Source: Acinetobacter calcoaceticus (GTDB lineage: Bacteria; Pseudomonadota; Gammaproteobacteria; Pseudomonadales; Moraxellaceae). From it: a stretch of DNA of 64,000 nt. A program made the translations under genes and the position numbers. The notes under the pieces were generated by a model that was not told where the DNA came from, made no database searches, and saw only the letters and a list, made by a program, of their open reading frames with translations. Below, one piece after another: positions 27,963-37,250 of this stretch. The stretch's first letter is position 1. Every line of letters begins with the position of its first letter. The stretch is taken from contig NZ_LS999521.1 in NCBI RefSeq assembly GCF_900520355.1, positions 2,170,001-2,234,000 on the forward strand, in the 5' to 3' direction.

Positions 27963-28508
27963 ATGTCTTTGATTATTGGGATTGACCCTGGTTCACGCTT
28001 AACAGGTTATGGAATCATTGAAAAAGATGGTAGCAAATTACGTTTTATCGATGCAGGAACTATTCGAACAGAAACTAAGGAAATGCCCGAACGCTTAAAA
28101 CGTATCTTTGCTGGTATTGAACGTATTGTTAAATTTCATGGTCCAACTGAAGCTGCTGTTGAGCAAGTGTTTATGGCCCAAAACCCAGACTCGGCTCTAA
28201 AACTTGGGCAAGCACGGGGCGCAGCAATAGCCGCTTTGGTCAATTTAGATTTACAAGTTGCAGAATATACTGCCCGTCAAATTAAACAATCTGTTGTTGG
28301 TTATGGAGCCGCGGATAAAGAACAAGTACAAATGATGGTCATGCGACTACTTAACCTGACCATTAAACCTCAGGCGGATGCGGCAGATGCACTAGCAGCA
28401 GCAATTTGCCATGCTCATGCATCTGGAAGTATGAGTAAACTGTCTGTCCTTAATGCCTTAGGTGGTATGGCACGTGGACGAAGTCGCTCTAGCAGTCGTA
28501 GACGTTAA
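27963..28508 (+). CDS. ruvC: Holliday junction resolvase RuvC
   Basis: A 181-residue endonuclease that cuts Holliday junctions with RuvAB. The four catalytic acidic residues line up with E. coli (D7, E66, D138, D141) as D8, E67, D139 and D142, in [19 protein letters not shown] and [14 protein letters not shown]. The tail is Arg/Ser-rich. No ruvA or ruvB is adjacent. It converges with nnr, whose stop lies 4 bp away. Confidence 0.95.
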   Translation: MSLIIGIDPGSRLTGYGIIEKDGSKLRFIDAGTIRTETKEMPERLKRIFAGIERIVKFHGPTEAAVEQVFMAQNPDSALKLGQARGAAIAALVNLDLQVAEYTARQIKQSVVGYGAADKEQVQMMVMRLLNLTIKPQADAADALAAAICHAHASGSMSKLSVLNALGGMARGRSRSSSRRR

Positions 28509-28512
28509 AGTT

Positions 28513-29973
28513 TTATTGGTTCACGACTTGAGTAATGGCCTGATTCATCTCAAAAGCCTGTAAACCCCGCATACCTTGTTTTGCAAGTCGGTCGCCAGCT
28601 TGAGCGTGAAGGGTAACAATTTCATGTAATGCAATTGCCTTATGGAATTGTGCTTTTAGACTTGCAATCATTCCCGCTAGCACATCTCCCATCCCTCCAG
28701 TTCCCATACCAGCATTCCCTTGGGTACAAATATAAAGAGTATCTTCTAAAATCAAACTACCCGCTCCTTTAAGCACCCACAGCCCTGCATATTTTTGTTG
28801 TAAGGCATAAATCGCGGAGATTCGGTCATTCTCAATCTGAGTAATGGAACACTCAAGTAATGTTGCAGCTTCTCCTGGATGAGGCGTTAAAGAAATATGT
28901 GCATTCAATTTTTGGGGTTGTTTTGCTAAAAACCATAAAGCATCCGCATCTAAAACAATTTCTAGGTGTGTACTCTGATTTAACAAATTAAACCATTGTT
29001 GATAGATCTGCTTTGCCCAATCATCACGCCCCAACCCCATTCCAAAACATACTGCATCAACCTGAGATAAAATATCTTTAATAGACTTTTCAGTTAAGTC
29101 ATTAATATTACGGAGCATAATATTAGGAGCCCGTGACAAAATAGCCTGATGATGCTTTTGATGACAAACCACCGTGACTTTACCCGCTCCCGCATGAAAA
29201 GCAGCTTCGGCAGCCATAATTACAGCACCGCCCATTTGTTCATGCCCGCCAACGACTAAAACATGTCCATAACTCCCTTTATGACCAAATGCTAATCGCT
29301 TAGGAAGTTTAATATTTGTTGATGTTAAATAGGCTAACGGTTTCAGCTCTTGGTCTATAGGAATTAAATCAATTAAATGAAGCTCTCCTGTATATTCTTT
29401 GCCTTGACCTGTAAATAATCCGGCTTTAAGTCCTAAAACTGTAAATGTATGATCAGCTCGTATTGCACAAGGTAAGGTACAGCCTGTATTTGCCTGTAAA
29501 CCACTTGGAATATCAACAGAAACTTTTAGGCCCGTTTGTTCATTAAATTGTTGAATAGCCTGTTCCCAATCGGCATTCAACTCACGATTCAAGCCAATAC
29601 CAAATAAAGCATCAATATGGCAATCAAAAATTCTTTCAACATTAAAATTTTGATGAATCGGGACTTTCTTTTCTATAGCGAATTGCACAGCACAATGTAG
29701 ATTAACTGACTGGCCTAATTCAGCCGCAAATATTTCAACGTGGAATCCTGCTCGTTTTAGATAACTTGCTATAAAGTAGCCATCGCCAGCATTGTTGCCC
29801 TGTCCACACCAAACAGCAATATTTTTAATAGACTGCTCTTTAAAAAGTTTAATTAACTGTTGAGCAATTGACCAAGCCGCTTGTTGCATTAAACCTAATG
29901 ATGAGTTTTGTGCAGCAAACCAGCGTTGCTCCCATGCTTGAATATCATCGCTATGGTAAACTACCGTCTGCAT
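28513..29973 (-). CDS. nnr: Bifunctional NAD(P)H-hydrate repair enzyme (epimerase plus ADP-dependent dehydratase)
   Basis: A 486-residue fusion that repairs hydrated NADH/NADPH. The N-terminal YjeF_N epimerase domain (about residues 1-205) has WCGQGNNAGDGYFIASYLKRAG (about 54-75). The C-terminal ribokinase-like dehydratase domain (about 220-480) has GHKGSYGHVLVVGG, LTPHPGEAATLL and the ATP/ADP-site GNAGMGTGGMGDVLAGMIA. Length matches E. coli Nnr (515) slightly shortened. It is divergent from queG with only 26 bp between the starts. AGAGGA precedes the ATG. Confidence 0.94.
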   Translation of the reverse strand: MQTVVYHSDDIQAWEQRWFAAQNSSLGLMQQAAWSIAQQLIKLFKEQSIKNIAVWCGQGNNAGDGYFIASYLKRAGFHVEIFAAELGQSVNLHCAVQFAIEKKVPIHQNFNVERIFDCHIDALFGIGLNRELNADWEQAIQQFNEQTGLKVSVDIPSGLQANTGCTLPCAIRADHTFTVLGLKAGLFTGQGKEYTGELHLIDLIPIDQELKPLAYLTSTNIKLPKRLAFGHKGSYGHVLVVGGHEQMGGAVIMAAEAAFHAGAGKVTVVCHQKHHQAILSRAPNIMLRNINDLTEKSIKDILSQVDAVCFGMGLGRDDWAKQIYQQWFNLLNQSTHLEIVLDADALWFLAKQPQKLNAHISLTPHPGEAATLLECSITQIENDRISAIYALQQKYAGLWVLKGAGSLILEDTLYICTQGNAGMGTGGMGDVLAGMIASLKAQFHKAIALHEIVTLHAQAGDRLAKQGMRGLQAFEMNQAITQVVNQ

Positions 29974-29999
29974 ATTATTATCCTCTTCTGTTTTGGTTT

Positions 30000-31091
30000 A
30001 TGACATCTTCCGATACATCACGCATTACGGTGCAACAACTTGATCTTCATGAATTAAAAGCGTGGATCAAGGCTCAAGCATTAGACTTGGGTTTTGCTGA
30101 TTGTGTCATTGCAAAACCAGATGCTCAAGAGCAAATGCCTCGTTTTTTAGAGTATCTTGAACGTGGCTATCATGCAGATATGACCTATTTAGAAGAAAAT
30201 CTAGAAAAGCGGGCTGACCCCAAGTTATTAGTTCCCGGCACAAAAAGTATTATTTGCGTTCGTATGAACTATTTGGTTGAGTCACCAAAGCCGCGTTATG
30301 TACCTTTCGAACCGAACTCTGCAATTATTGCCCGATATGCACGTGGTCGAGACTATCACAAGGTCATGCGTGGTAGATTGAAAACTTTAGCCACACGCAT
30401 TCGTGAAAAAGTTGGTGATTTTGAATCACGTCCTTTTGCCGATTCAGCCCCTATTTTTGAAAAATCACTAGCTGAAAGTGCCGGAATGGGCTGGACGGGT
30501 AAACATACATTGCTCATTCACAAAAAGTCAGGTTCTTTTTTTGTCTTGGGTGAACTATTTACATCACTCGATTTACCTTTTGATGGCCCAACGACCTCTC
30601 ATTGTGGTTCATGTAGTGCTTGTATTGATATTTGTCCAACTCAAGCCATTGTAGAACCATATATGCTTGATGCACGGCGTTGTATTGCATATTTAACCAT
30701 CGAATATAAAGGAATCATTCCAGAAGAATTACGTGCTGGTATTGGTAACCGAGTTTTTGGTTGTGATGACTGTCAATTAATCTGTCCATGGAATAGTTTT
30801 GCCAAAACTGCGTCCATTAGCGATTTCAATCCTAGAAATGGATTAGACAGCATCAGTCTTTTAGACATCTGGCAATGGGATGAAGCTATTTTTTTAGCTA
30901 ATACAGAAGGTAGTCCAATTCGCCGAACAGGTTATCAATCATTTAAACGTAATATTGCTATTGGTTTAGGAAATGCTCCCTATTCAACGGAAATTGTAGC
31001 TCAACTACAAAATGGCAAAATTTTGCATGATGATATTGTGAATGTGCATATTGATTGGGCAATTGAGCAACAACTCAACCAACTTCAATGA
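30000..31091 (+). CDS. queG: Epoxyqueuosine reductase QueG
   Basis: A 363-residue iron-sulfur/cobalamin enzyme doing the last step of queuosine synthesis in tRNA. Two ferredoxin-type cluster motifs are visible: CGSCSACIDICP (C202, C205, C208, C212) and CDDCQLICP (C255, C258, C262). FADSAPIFEKSLAESAGMGWTGKHT (about 143-167) is a family signature. ATG 30000 gives the standard N-terminus; the frame remains open upstream inside nnr but that part is antisense to nnr coding sequence. No clear ribosome site is seen. Confidence 0.93.
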   Translation: MTSSDTSRITVQQLDLHELKAWIKAQALDLGFADCVIAKPDAQEQMPRFLEYLERGYHADMTYLEENLEKRADPKLLVPGTKSIICVRMNYLVESPKPRYVPFEPNSAIIARYARGRDYHKVMRGRLKTLATRIREKVGDFESRPFADSAPIFEKSLAESAGMGWTGKHTLLIHKKSGSFFVLGELFTSLDLPFDGPTTSHCGSCSACIDICPTQAIVEPYMLDARRCIAYLTIEYKGIIPEELRAGIGNRVFGCDDCQLICPWNSFAKTASISDFNPRNGLDSISLLDIWQWDEAIFLANTEGSPIRRTGYQSFKRNIAIGLGNAPYSTEIVAQLQNGKILHDDIVNVHIDWAIEQQLNQLQ

Positions 31092-31175
31092 TCAAATTAA
31101 AAAAATGATGTTTTTTGCCCTATAGCTTTAATACGAATTCTGTATGATTATGTGTAGTGAATTAATGCCATCATC

Positions 31176-32177
31176 ATGGATATGACAATGACTCTACGTA
31201 ATGATTGGAATCGTGAAGAAATCCAAGCTTTATATGAACAACCCTTCTTGGATTTAGTTTTCAAGGCTCAGCAAGTACATCGCGAGCACTTCACTGCCAA
31301 TGCGATTCAGGTCAGCACCCTTTTATCGATTAAAACGGGTAAATGCCCTGAAGATTGCAAGTACTGCTCACAATCTGCACATTACGAATCAAAATTAGAA
31401 GCAGAAAAACGTATTGCTGTAGAAAAAGTGATTAGCGAAGCAAAAGCTGCAAAAGATTCAGGTTCTTCACGTTTTTGTATGGGCGCAGCTTGGCGTAACC
31501 CGCATGAACGCGATATGCCTTATGTGTTAGAAATGGTACGTGAAGTAAAAGCATTAGGTATGGAAACCTGTATGACTTTAGGCATGCTTAACCAATCTCA
31601 AGCAGAGCGCCTACAAGTTGCTGGTTTAGATTATTATAACCACAACCTAGATACATCTCGTGAGTACTACTCTCACATTATTAGCACGCGTACTTTTGAT
31701 GATCGTTTAAATACCCTAGATTATGTTCGCCAAGCTGGAATGAAAGTTTGTAGTGGCGGCATTGTGGGTCTAGGCGAAAGTCGTGAAGACCGTGTTGGTT
31801 TATTACATGAATTAGCTACCCTACCAATTCATCCTGAATCTGTACCAATTAACATGCTTGTTCCAATTGAAGGAACGCCTTTAGCAGATGTTGAAAAACT
31901 TGATGTAATTGAATGGATCCGTACTATTGCGGTTGCACGTATTATTATGCCGCATAGCTATATTCGACTATCTGCTGGCCGTGAATCATTAAGTGATTCA
32001 GATCAAGCATTAGCATTTATGGCAGGTGCAAACTCATTATTCTCTGGTGATAAGTTACTCACCACACCAAATGCAGGTGAAGGTAAAGACCAAGCGTTGT
32101 TTAACAAACTCGGCTTAACTGCAGAAAAACCAAAACCAACAGTTGCTGACTTATCAGTAAATGCCATGAGTGCGTAA
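31176..32177 (+). CDS. bioB: Biotin synthase
   Basis: A 333-residue radical-SAM enzyme that inserts sulfur into dethiobiotin. The [4Fe-4S] motif CxxxCxxC is CPEDCKYC (C57, C61, C64). [32 protein letters not shown] and [13 protein letters not shown] are conserved BioB blocks. Three in-frame ATGs (31176, 31182, 31188) lie together with no strong ribosome site, so the exact start is uncertain by four residues. The other bio genes are not here. A strong terminator follows. Confidence 0.95.
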   Translation: MDMTMTLRNDWNREEIQALYEQPFLDLVFKAQQVHREHFTANAIQVSTLLSIKTGKCPEDCKYCSQSAHYESKLEAEKRIAVEKVISEAKAAKDSGSSRFCMGAAWRNPHERDMPYVLEMVREVKALGMETCMTLGMLNQSQAERLQVAGLDYYNHNLDTSREYYSHIISTRTFDDRLNTLDYVRQAGMKVCSGGIVGLGESREDRVGLLHELATLPIHPESVPINMLVPIEGTPLADVEKLDVIEWIRTIAVARIIMPHSYIRLSAGRESLSDSDQALAFMAGANSLFSGDKLLTTPNAGEGKDQALFNKLGLTAEKPKPTVADLSVNAMSA

Positions 32178-32194
32178 CTCAAGGCATTAAAATA

Positions 32195-32228
32195 AAAAAA
32201 AGCCCTGATTATTCAGGGCTTTTTTTTA
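32195..32228. terminator. Bidirectional terminator after bioB
   Basis: AAAAGCCCTGA / TCAGGGCTTTT stem with a short loop, A-rich and T-rich flanks, between bioB and the convergent small gene. Confidence 0.9.
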
Positions 32229-32229
32229 T

Positions 32230-32442
32230 TTAGACAGAAGTAACTAAAATTCCATAAGTGGCATTAAGAAATGTCCCTACTCGAATAATGTCTTTTCCTG
32301 CTGCATGCGTTACAGACAACTCTTGGCTCAACACATCAAAATTAAAAGCATCAAAAACATCTTGATGATGTAAAAGCCAAGACACTGTATCTGCTATATT
32401 ATCATCCGCAATATAAGTTAAGGCCTTAAAGTCTTTACTCAT
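32230..32442 (-). CDS. Small hypothetical protein, 70 aa
   Basis: A 70-residue protein with no signal or membrane segment and no recognised family. It contains a mixed hydrophobic pattern (FDVLSQELSVTHAAGKDIIRVGTFLNATYGILV) compatible with a small folded domain. ATG 32442 follows TAAGAG at a normal distance; a TTG at 32448 is also in frame. It ends at the bioB terminator and lies 63 bp after another unknown gene on the same strand, so the two may form a unit. Confidence 0.65.
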   Translation of the reverse strand: MSKDFKALTYIADDNIADTVSWLLHHQDVFDAFNFDVLSQELSVTHAAGKDIIRVGTFLNATYGILVTSV

Positions 32443-32505
32443 AAACAACTCTTAAAATTAAATTTTATGAATTTTATATGAGTTAACTCTACCTTAAAAG
32501 CAAAT

Positions 32506-32856
32506 CTAAGCTGCTTTAGGGTTTACTAAAGAACGACCTGACAATAAGCTTGTCAAAGCTTGTGGTGAAAATTCCAAAGAAAGCACATGATTTTTGAGAT
32601 TAACAGAGTGCTTACTGATCAATGGAAGTAACCCTTCTTCTGTTTCAAAGACATATTCATCTGCAATATTTAAGATACCTTCAAGATTAGTTGTACTTGA
32701 AGCAAGATCATGGCTAAAGATGTCATAAATCGTTTGTAAGTTAAACGAAGTCTGCTGCTCCGTTGGGTGCTTAATGAGATAATCCTTCAAAAACAAAACT
32801 AGTTTATGAGCAAAGAAAAAGTAATTAGGTTTATAGCTATACTTCATACTATTCAT
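32506..32856 (-). CDS. Hypothetical protein, 116 aa
   Basis: A 116-residue soluble, probably helical protein (SYKPNYFFFAHKLVLFLKDYLIKHP at the start). No family recognised. GGAG precedes the ATG. It lies between bioB and the AT-rich leader of the fimbrial operon and may share a transcript with the 70-residue gene that follows it on the same strand. Confidence 0.68.
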   Translation of the reverse strand: MNSMKYSYKPNYFFFAHKLVLFLKDYLIKHPTEQQTSFNLQTIYDIFSHDLASSTTNLEGILNIADEYVFETEEGLLPLISKHSVNLKNHVLSLEFSPQALTSLLSGRSLVNPKAA

Positions 32857-33300
32857 GGAACGGAACTCCAGATTATCTTTTATTGAATTACAACTAAGAC
32901 AGTAGGAATTGAATCTTAAAAAATTCTTAAAAAATAAATATATTTACAAGATAAATTAAAAAATATTTTTTATATATAAAACAACATCTTAAACAAAAAT
33001 AACAAGTAATTCTTATCTTAAATATTTCAAAAATAAATTAATTTAATAAAATACAAATACTTAAATATTACTAATTTTTTAATTTTATTTTAAAAATGAA
33101 TAAAAAGATTTTTTACCAAATGATAAAAAATATATTTCCAAAATATTCATTAATAAAAATAACTGATCAAAATATATATAAATATAATGTTTTTCTTGTT
33201 TTTTGATTGAAAAGTGATATATTTCCTTCGCCTTACTTAAGCAGAATAAACTTGCTAAAAAGTAATGGATTTTATTTTAAAAGGCTATTCTGGGGATTTT
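32857..33300. other. Very AT-rich leader of the fimbrial operon
   Basis: About 440 bp made almost entirely of A and T with many A/T tracts and no ORF. This is the composition favoured by H-NS-type silencing proteins, which often cover fimbrial promoters. No invertible element or long inverted repeat (which would suggest phase switching) was seen. The pilin promoter should be near the right end. Confidence 0.6.
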
Positions 33301-33837
33301 ATGAAAAAGTTTATTTTTATAGCGGCAGTTTCTCTCTTAAATATAACAAATGCACAAGCTGCAGATGGCACAATTACTATTAATGGTCTTGTCACGGATA
33401 ATACTTGTACAATTGATACTGGAGATAAAAATCTAACAATTAACCTGCCTACAGTTTCATCTCAAACCTTAAAAAATGCAGGTGATGTAGCTGGCCGTAC
33501 CCCATTTCAAATTAATTTAACGAACTGTGCTTCGGCTGGTAAAGTAGCCACCTATTTTGAACCGGGTGCTACCGTTGACTTTAATACTGGTCGTTTATTA
33601 AACCAAGCAACTTCAGGCGGCGCAACAAACGTGAATATCCAGTTGCTAGGCAGTAATAATGCTGTAATCCCTGTACTCGCTACAGGCACGAATGCGGCTC
33701 AGACCAACTCACAATGGGTGAATGTTTCGGCAGGTGGTGATGCTGACCTTAACTATTATGCTGAATACTATGCTACAGGTGCTTCTACTGCGGGTACGGT
33801 AACATCGCAAGTAAAATACACCATTATTTATCAATAA
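33301..33837 (+). CDS. Major fimbrial pilin (chaperone-usher type)
   Basis: A 178-residue secreted subunit with signal peptide MKKFIFIAAVSLLNITNAQA, then ADGTITINGLVTDNTCTID. Two cysteines (in NTCTI and LTNCAS) form the usual pilin disulfide. The C-terminus QVKYTIIYQ has the penultimate tyrosine and alternating hydrophobics of the strand recognised by the chaperone. ATG 33301 is preferred to the in-frame ATG 33265, which would spoil the signal peptide. First gene of a pilin-chaperone-usher-adhesin operon. An intercistronic hairpin follows it. Confidence 0.92.
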   Translation: MKKFIFIAAVSLLNITNAQAADGTITINGLVTDNTCTIDTGDKNLTINLPTVSSQTLKNAGDVAGRTPFQINLTNCASAGKVATYFEPGATVDFNTGRLLNQATSGGATNVNIQLLGSNNAVIPVLATGTNAAQTNSQWVNVSAGGDADLNYYAEYYATGASTAGTVTSQVKYTIIYQ

Positions 33838-33849
33838 AATTAAAATTGA

Positions 33850-33873
33850 AGCTTCTATTTAAAGGTAGAAGCT
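33850..33873 (+). promoter_or_regulatory. Intercistronic hairpin after the pilin gene
   Basis: AGCTTCTA / TAGAAGCT, a perfect 8-bp stem with an 8-nt loop and no T run. It may protect or attenuate the transcript so that more pilin than chaperone or usher is made, as is common in fimbrial operons. Confidence 0.5.
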
Positions 33874-33910
33874 ATCTCCTATCTATTATTCATGATTGAG
33901 AATATGACTC

Positions 33911-34654
33911 ATGCTTTTTCGTGGTCGTAAGTTTTTTTGGGGATTAGTTTGCCTACAGGTAGCACTGACTACCACAGGTCATACTGAAATTGTTTTACAT
34001 GGAACTCGTGTCGTTTATCCTTCAAATGCACGTGAGATCACATTACAACTAAGCAATAATGGGACAGCTCCGTCTCTTGTTCAGGCTTGGATTGATGATG
34101 GAAATGCAAAATTAACTCCTGATGAAGCAAATGTGCCTTTCATTATTACTCCACCGATTTCACGAGTAGAAGCAACTAAGGGCCAAACTTTAAGAATTAC
34201 AGCTCTACCTCATACTTCTCAATTAAGTCAGCAACAAGAATCAATTTTTTGGCTTAATGTTTTAGATATACCTCCTAAACCTGAAGGTAAAACTCAACAA
34301 GACCAGACCACTTCTATTTCTAATAATTTTTTACAGCTTGCTGTTCGTTCGCGCATTAAATTTTTTTATCGCCCTATAAATCTAAAAGAAAATATTGAAC
34401 AACTAAATGAGAAAGTTCAATGGAAAATGAATGATCAATATCTAGTAGTAAAGAACCCGACACCCTTTTTCCTGACTATTAGCTCCATTTTTCAAGGAAG
34501 TGAAGGCCATAAAATAGACTTATTACAACAAGGTTTAATGGTTGTCCCTTTTTCCGAAGATAAAATAAAACTAAAAAATAAAAATTTAGCAGATATGAGC
34601 TTTGTATATATCAATGATTATGGTGGAAGAGTTGAGCACCCAATAAAGTTCTAA
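33911..34654 (+). CDS. Periplasmic fimbrial chaperone (PapD/FimC-like)
   Basis: A 247-residue two-domain immunoglobulin-like chaperone. The N-terminal domain shows TRVVYPSNAREITLQLSNNGTAPSLVQAWID (about residues 32-62), then the family block ESIFWLNVLDIPPK (about 114-127) and IKFFYRPINL. The N-terminal hydrophobic stretch ending TTGHTE is a signal peptide. It folds pilin subunits by donating a strand and hands them to the usher. Second gene of the operon. Confidence 0.93.
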   Translation: MLFRGRKFFWGLVCLQVALTTTGHTEIVLHGTRVVYPSNAREITLQLSNNGTAPSLVQAWIDDGNAKLTPDEANVPFIITPPISRVEATKGQTLRITALPHTSQLSQQQESIFWLNVLDIPPKPEGKTQQDQTTSISNNFLQLAVRSRIKFFYRPINLKENIEQLNEKVQWKMNDQYLVVKNPTPFFLTISSIFQGSEGHKIDLLQQGLMVVPFSEDKIKLKNKNLADMSFVYINDYGGRVEHPIKF

Positions 34655-34709
34655 CCTTACTGTATTACTTAAAAAACCTAAATACCTATCATGAATAGGC
34701 TCTAAAACT

Positions 34710-37250
34710 ATGTCTAAATGGTTTATACCTTATATATGTTTAAAAAGCCCTTTTACTTGTTATGTGGCCTCAAGTATTGCGGTATGTATGCCTTTGGCTG
34801 CATATGCCGAAAATAGTACCGATGTTTCAGGTTTCTCAAAAGCAGAGTTTGATAGTAATTTTTTAGTAGGTAATGCGCAAAAAATTGATATTGGTCGTTT
34901 CAAATATGGAAACCCCATCTTAGCTGGTGAATATAGCTTAGATGTCTATATTAATGGTCAATGGCTGGGTAAGCGGCGCATGCGCTTTAATGCCAGCTCT
35001 CCTAACCTAAATGCCGAAACCTGTTTTACAGAAGCCATGTTACTAGAATATGGCGTAAAAGCTGATGTGCTTAACAAACATTCTCATACATCGTCTCTTT
35101 CTTGTGACGCACTCGGAACTTGGATAGATAATGCTTTTTATTTATTTGATAGCTCCCGTTTAAGAATTGATATTTCTATCCCCCAAGTCACATTAGAAAA
35201 AAATGCACAGGGCTATATCGACCCACATTTGTGGGATCGAGGTATTAATGCAGCTTTTTTGACATATAACGCGACTGCTTATCGGATAGTTAACGAACAA
35301 CATGAAAGTACATATGCCTTTATGGGGACTAATCTTGGAGCAAATTTAGCGAGTTGGCAATTTCGCCATAATGGACAATGGAAATGGCAAGACCATACTG
35401 ATTTTCAAACTGATCATTCTTCTTATACTTCAACAAATACATATATACAAAAAGCATTTCCAAAAATTCATGGGGTTCTGACTTTAGGCGATTATTTTAC
35501 TAATAGTGATTTTATTGATTCGTTACCGTTTCGCGGCGTAAATATTTCAAGTGATGACCGAATGCTTCCCAACAGTATGCTTGGTTATGCTCCCAGAGTA
35601 AGAGGTTATGCAAAAACCAATGCGAAAGTCGAGGTTAGGCAACAAGGCAATTTAATTTATCAGACAACGGTCCCCCCCGGAAACTTTGAAATTAATGATC
35701 TTTACCCAACAGGATTTGGAGGCGAGCTACAAGTTTCTGTAATTGAGTCTAATGGAGTAATTCAAAAATTCTCTATTCCATATGCCTCTGTCGTCGAAAT
35801 GCTACGCCCTCAAATGAGTCGATACTCTTTTACTTTAGGGCAGTTTCGAGATTCAAACCTTAGCCTAAATCCATGGCTGATACAGGGTAAATATCAACGA
35901 GGAATTAATAACTACCTCACAACTTACAGTGCGGTTCAAGCAACCCAGCAGTATCTCTCGTTATTAGTAGGCACAGCTTTTTCAACACCCATTGGAGCTG
36001 TCTCTTTTGATGCCACTCAATCAAAAGCTGAGTTTGATCATCAATCTAAAATGACAGGTCAAAGTTATCGCTTAAGTTACAGTAGACTATTTTCTCCAAC
36101 AAATACTAATTTAACATTAGCTACTTACCGCTATTCAACAGAGAACTACCTCAAATTACGTAATGCAATTTTAATTCAAGATTTACAACAACAAAATATT
36201 GATAGCTTTTCCGTAGGAAAACAAAAAAGTGAATTCCAGATTACTTTAAATCAAGTTCTTCCAAAGCAATGGGGAAATTTTTATTTAGTGGGTTCATGGA
36301 TAAACTATTGGAATCAACCCACGACCAATAAACAGTTTCAATTAGGTTATAGCAATCAATTTAAAGATTTAACTTATAGTTTATCCGCAATGAGCAGCGA
36401 AGTTGATGAAGGTGGTACTCGCACAGGTCAAGATACGCAGTTCCTAGCTTCTTTATCTTTTCCACTCGATTTTAAGAAAAATTCTTTAACTTTTAATAGT
36501 GTTATTGGTGAGGATAGTCAGACTTTAAGCTTCAGTGGCTTTACAGGAAGTCGCTTAAACTACGGCGCATCAATTTCTAATCAGGACCATGGTCAAACCA
36601 ACCTAAATATTAATGGTACCTATAAAACAAACTATACAACACTAGGTGCTTCATTCAGCCACGCAGATTCATACCAACAAGAAATGCTTAACTTAAGTGG
36701 CAATGTTGTTGCACATTCCCAAGGAATTCTGTTTGGGCCAGATCAGGCTCAAACTATGGTACTGGTCTATGCACCGGATGCTGCTGGAGCACAGGTTGGT
36801 AACACACCAGGGCTCAGTATTAACAAAAAGGGATATGCCGTTATTCCCTATGTTACGCCTTATCGTATGAATGACATCACCCTTGATCCACAAAACATGT
36901 CCACACAAGTTGAACTTGGTGAGAGCAGTTTACGGATTGCCCCTTATGCAGGTTCGATCACTAAAGTTCAATTCTCAACAAAAAAAGGTTATGCACTTTT
37001 TATTAGTACAACAACATTAGATGGCTCACATCTACCTTTTGCCGCACAGGTATACAACCAGAATAACGAAGTAATAGGCATTGTCGCGCAAGGCAGTCGC
37101 ATTTATTTACGAACACCCTTAACCCATGACCGTTTATATGTGAAATGGGGAAATACAAGTACTGAAAAATGCGAGATTGAATACGATATAGCGGATCAAA
37201 TAAAGCATAACAACCAACCAATTATTATGACAAAGGCAGTCTGTAAATGA
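34710..37250 (+). CDS. Outer-membrane fimbrial usher (FimD/PapC-like)
   Basis: An 846-residue outer-membrane usher that assembles and exports the fimbria. The signal peptide ends LAAYA. Then FDSNFLVGNAQKIDIGRFKYGNPILAGEYSLDVYINGQW (about residues 47-86, N-terminal binding domain), the plug region PRVRGYAKTNAKVEVRQQGN (about 296-315), GNFEINDLYPTGFGGELQVSVIES and a C-terminal domain with Cys pair. Length matches the family (about 830-880). Its end overlaps the adhesin start by 4 bp (ATGA). Confidence 0.95.
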   Translation: MSKWFIPYICLKSPFTCYVASSIAVCMPLAAYAENSTDVSGFSKAEFDSNFLVGNAQKIDIGRFKYGNPILAGEYSLDVYINGQWLGKRRMRFNASSPNLNAETCFTEAMLLEYGVKADVLNKHSHTSSLSCDALGTWIDNAFYLFDSSRLRIDISIPQVTLEKNAQGYIDPHLWDRGINAAFLTYNATAYRIVNEQHESTYAFMGTNLGANLASWQFRHNGQWKWQDHTDFQTDHSSYTSTNTYIQKAFPKIHGVLTLGDYFTNSDFIDSLPFRGVNISSDDRMLPNSMLGYAPRVRGYAKTNAKVEVRQQGNLIYQTTVPPGNFEINDLYPTGFGGELQVSVIESNGVIQKFSIPYASVVEMLRPQMSRYSFTLGQFRDSNLSLNPWLIQGKYQRGINNYLTTYSAVQATQQYLSLLVGTAFSTPIGAVSFDATQSKAEFDHQSKMTGQSYRLSYSRLFSPTNTNLTLATYRYSTENYLKLRNAILIQDLQQQNIDSFSVGKQKSEFQITLNQVLPKQWGNFYLVGSWINYWNQPTTNKQFQLGYSNQFKDLTYSLSAMSSEVDEGGTRTGQDTQFLASLSFPLDFKKNSLTFNSVIGEDSQTLSFSGFTGSRLNYGASISNQDHGQTNLNINGTYKTNYTTLGASFSHADSYQQEMLNLSGNVVAHSQGILFGPDQAQTMVLVYAPDAAGAQVGNTPGLSINKKGYAVIPYVTPYRMNDITLDPQNMSTQVELGESSLRIAPYAGSITKVQFSTKKGYALFISTTTLDGSHLPFAAQVYNQNNEVIGIVAQGSRIYLRTPLTHDRLYVKWGNTSTEKCEIEYDIADQIKHNNQPIIMTKAVCK

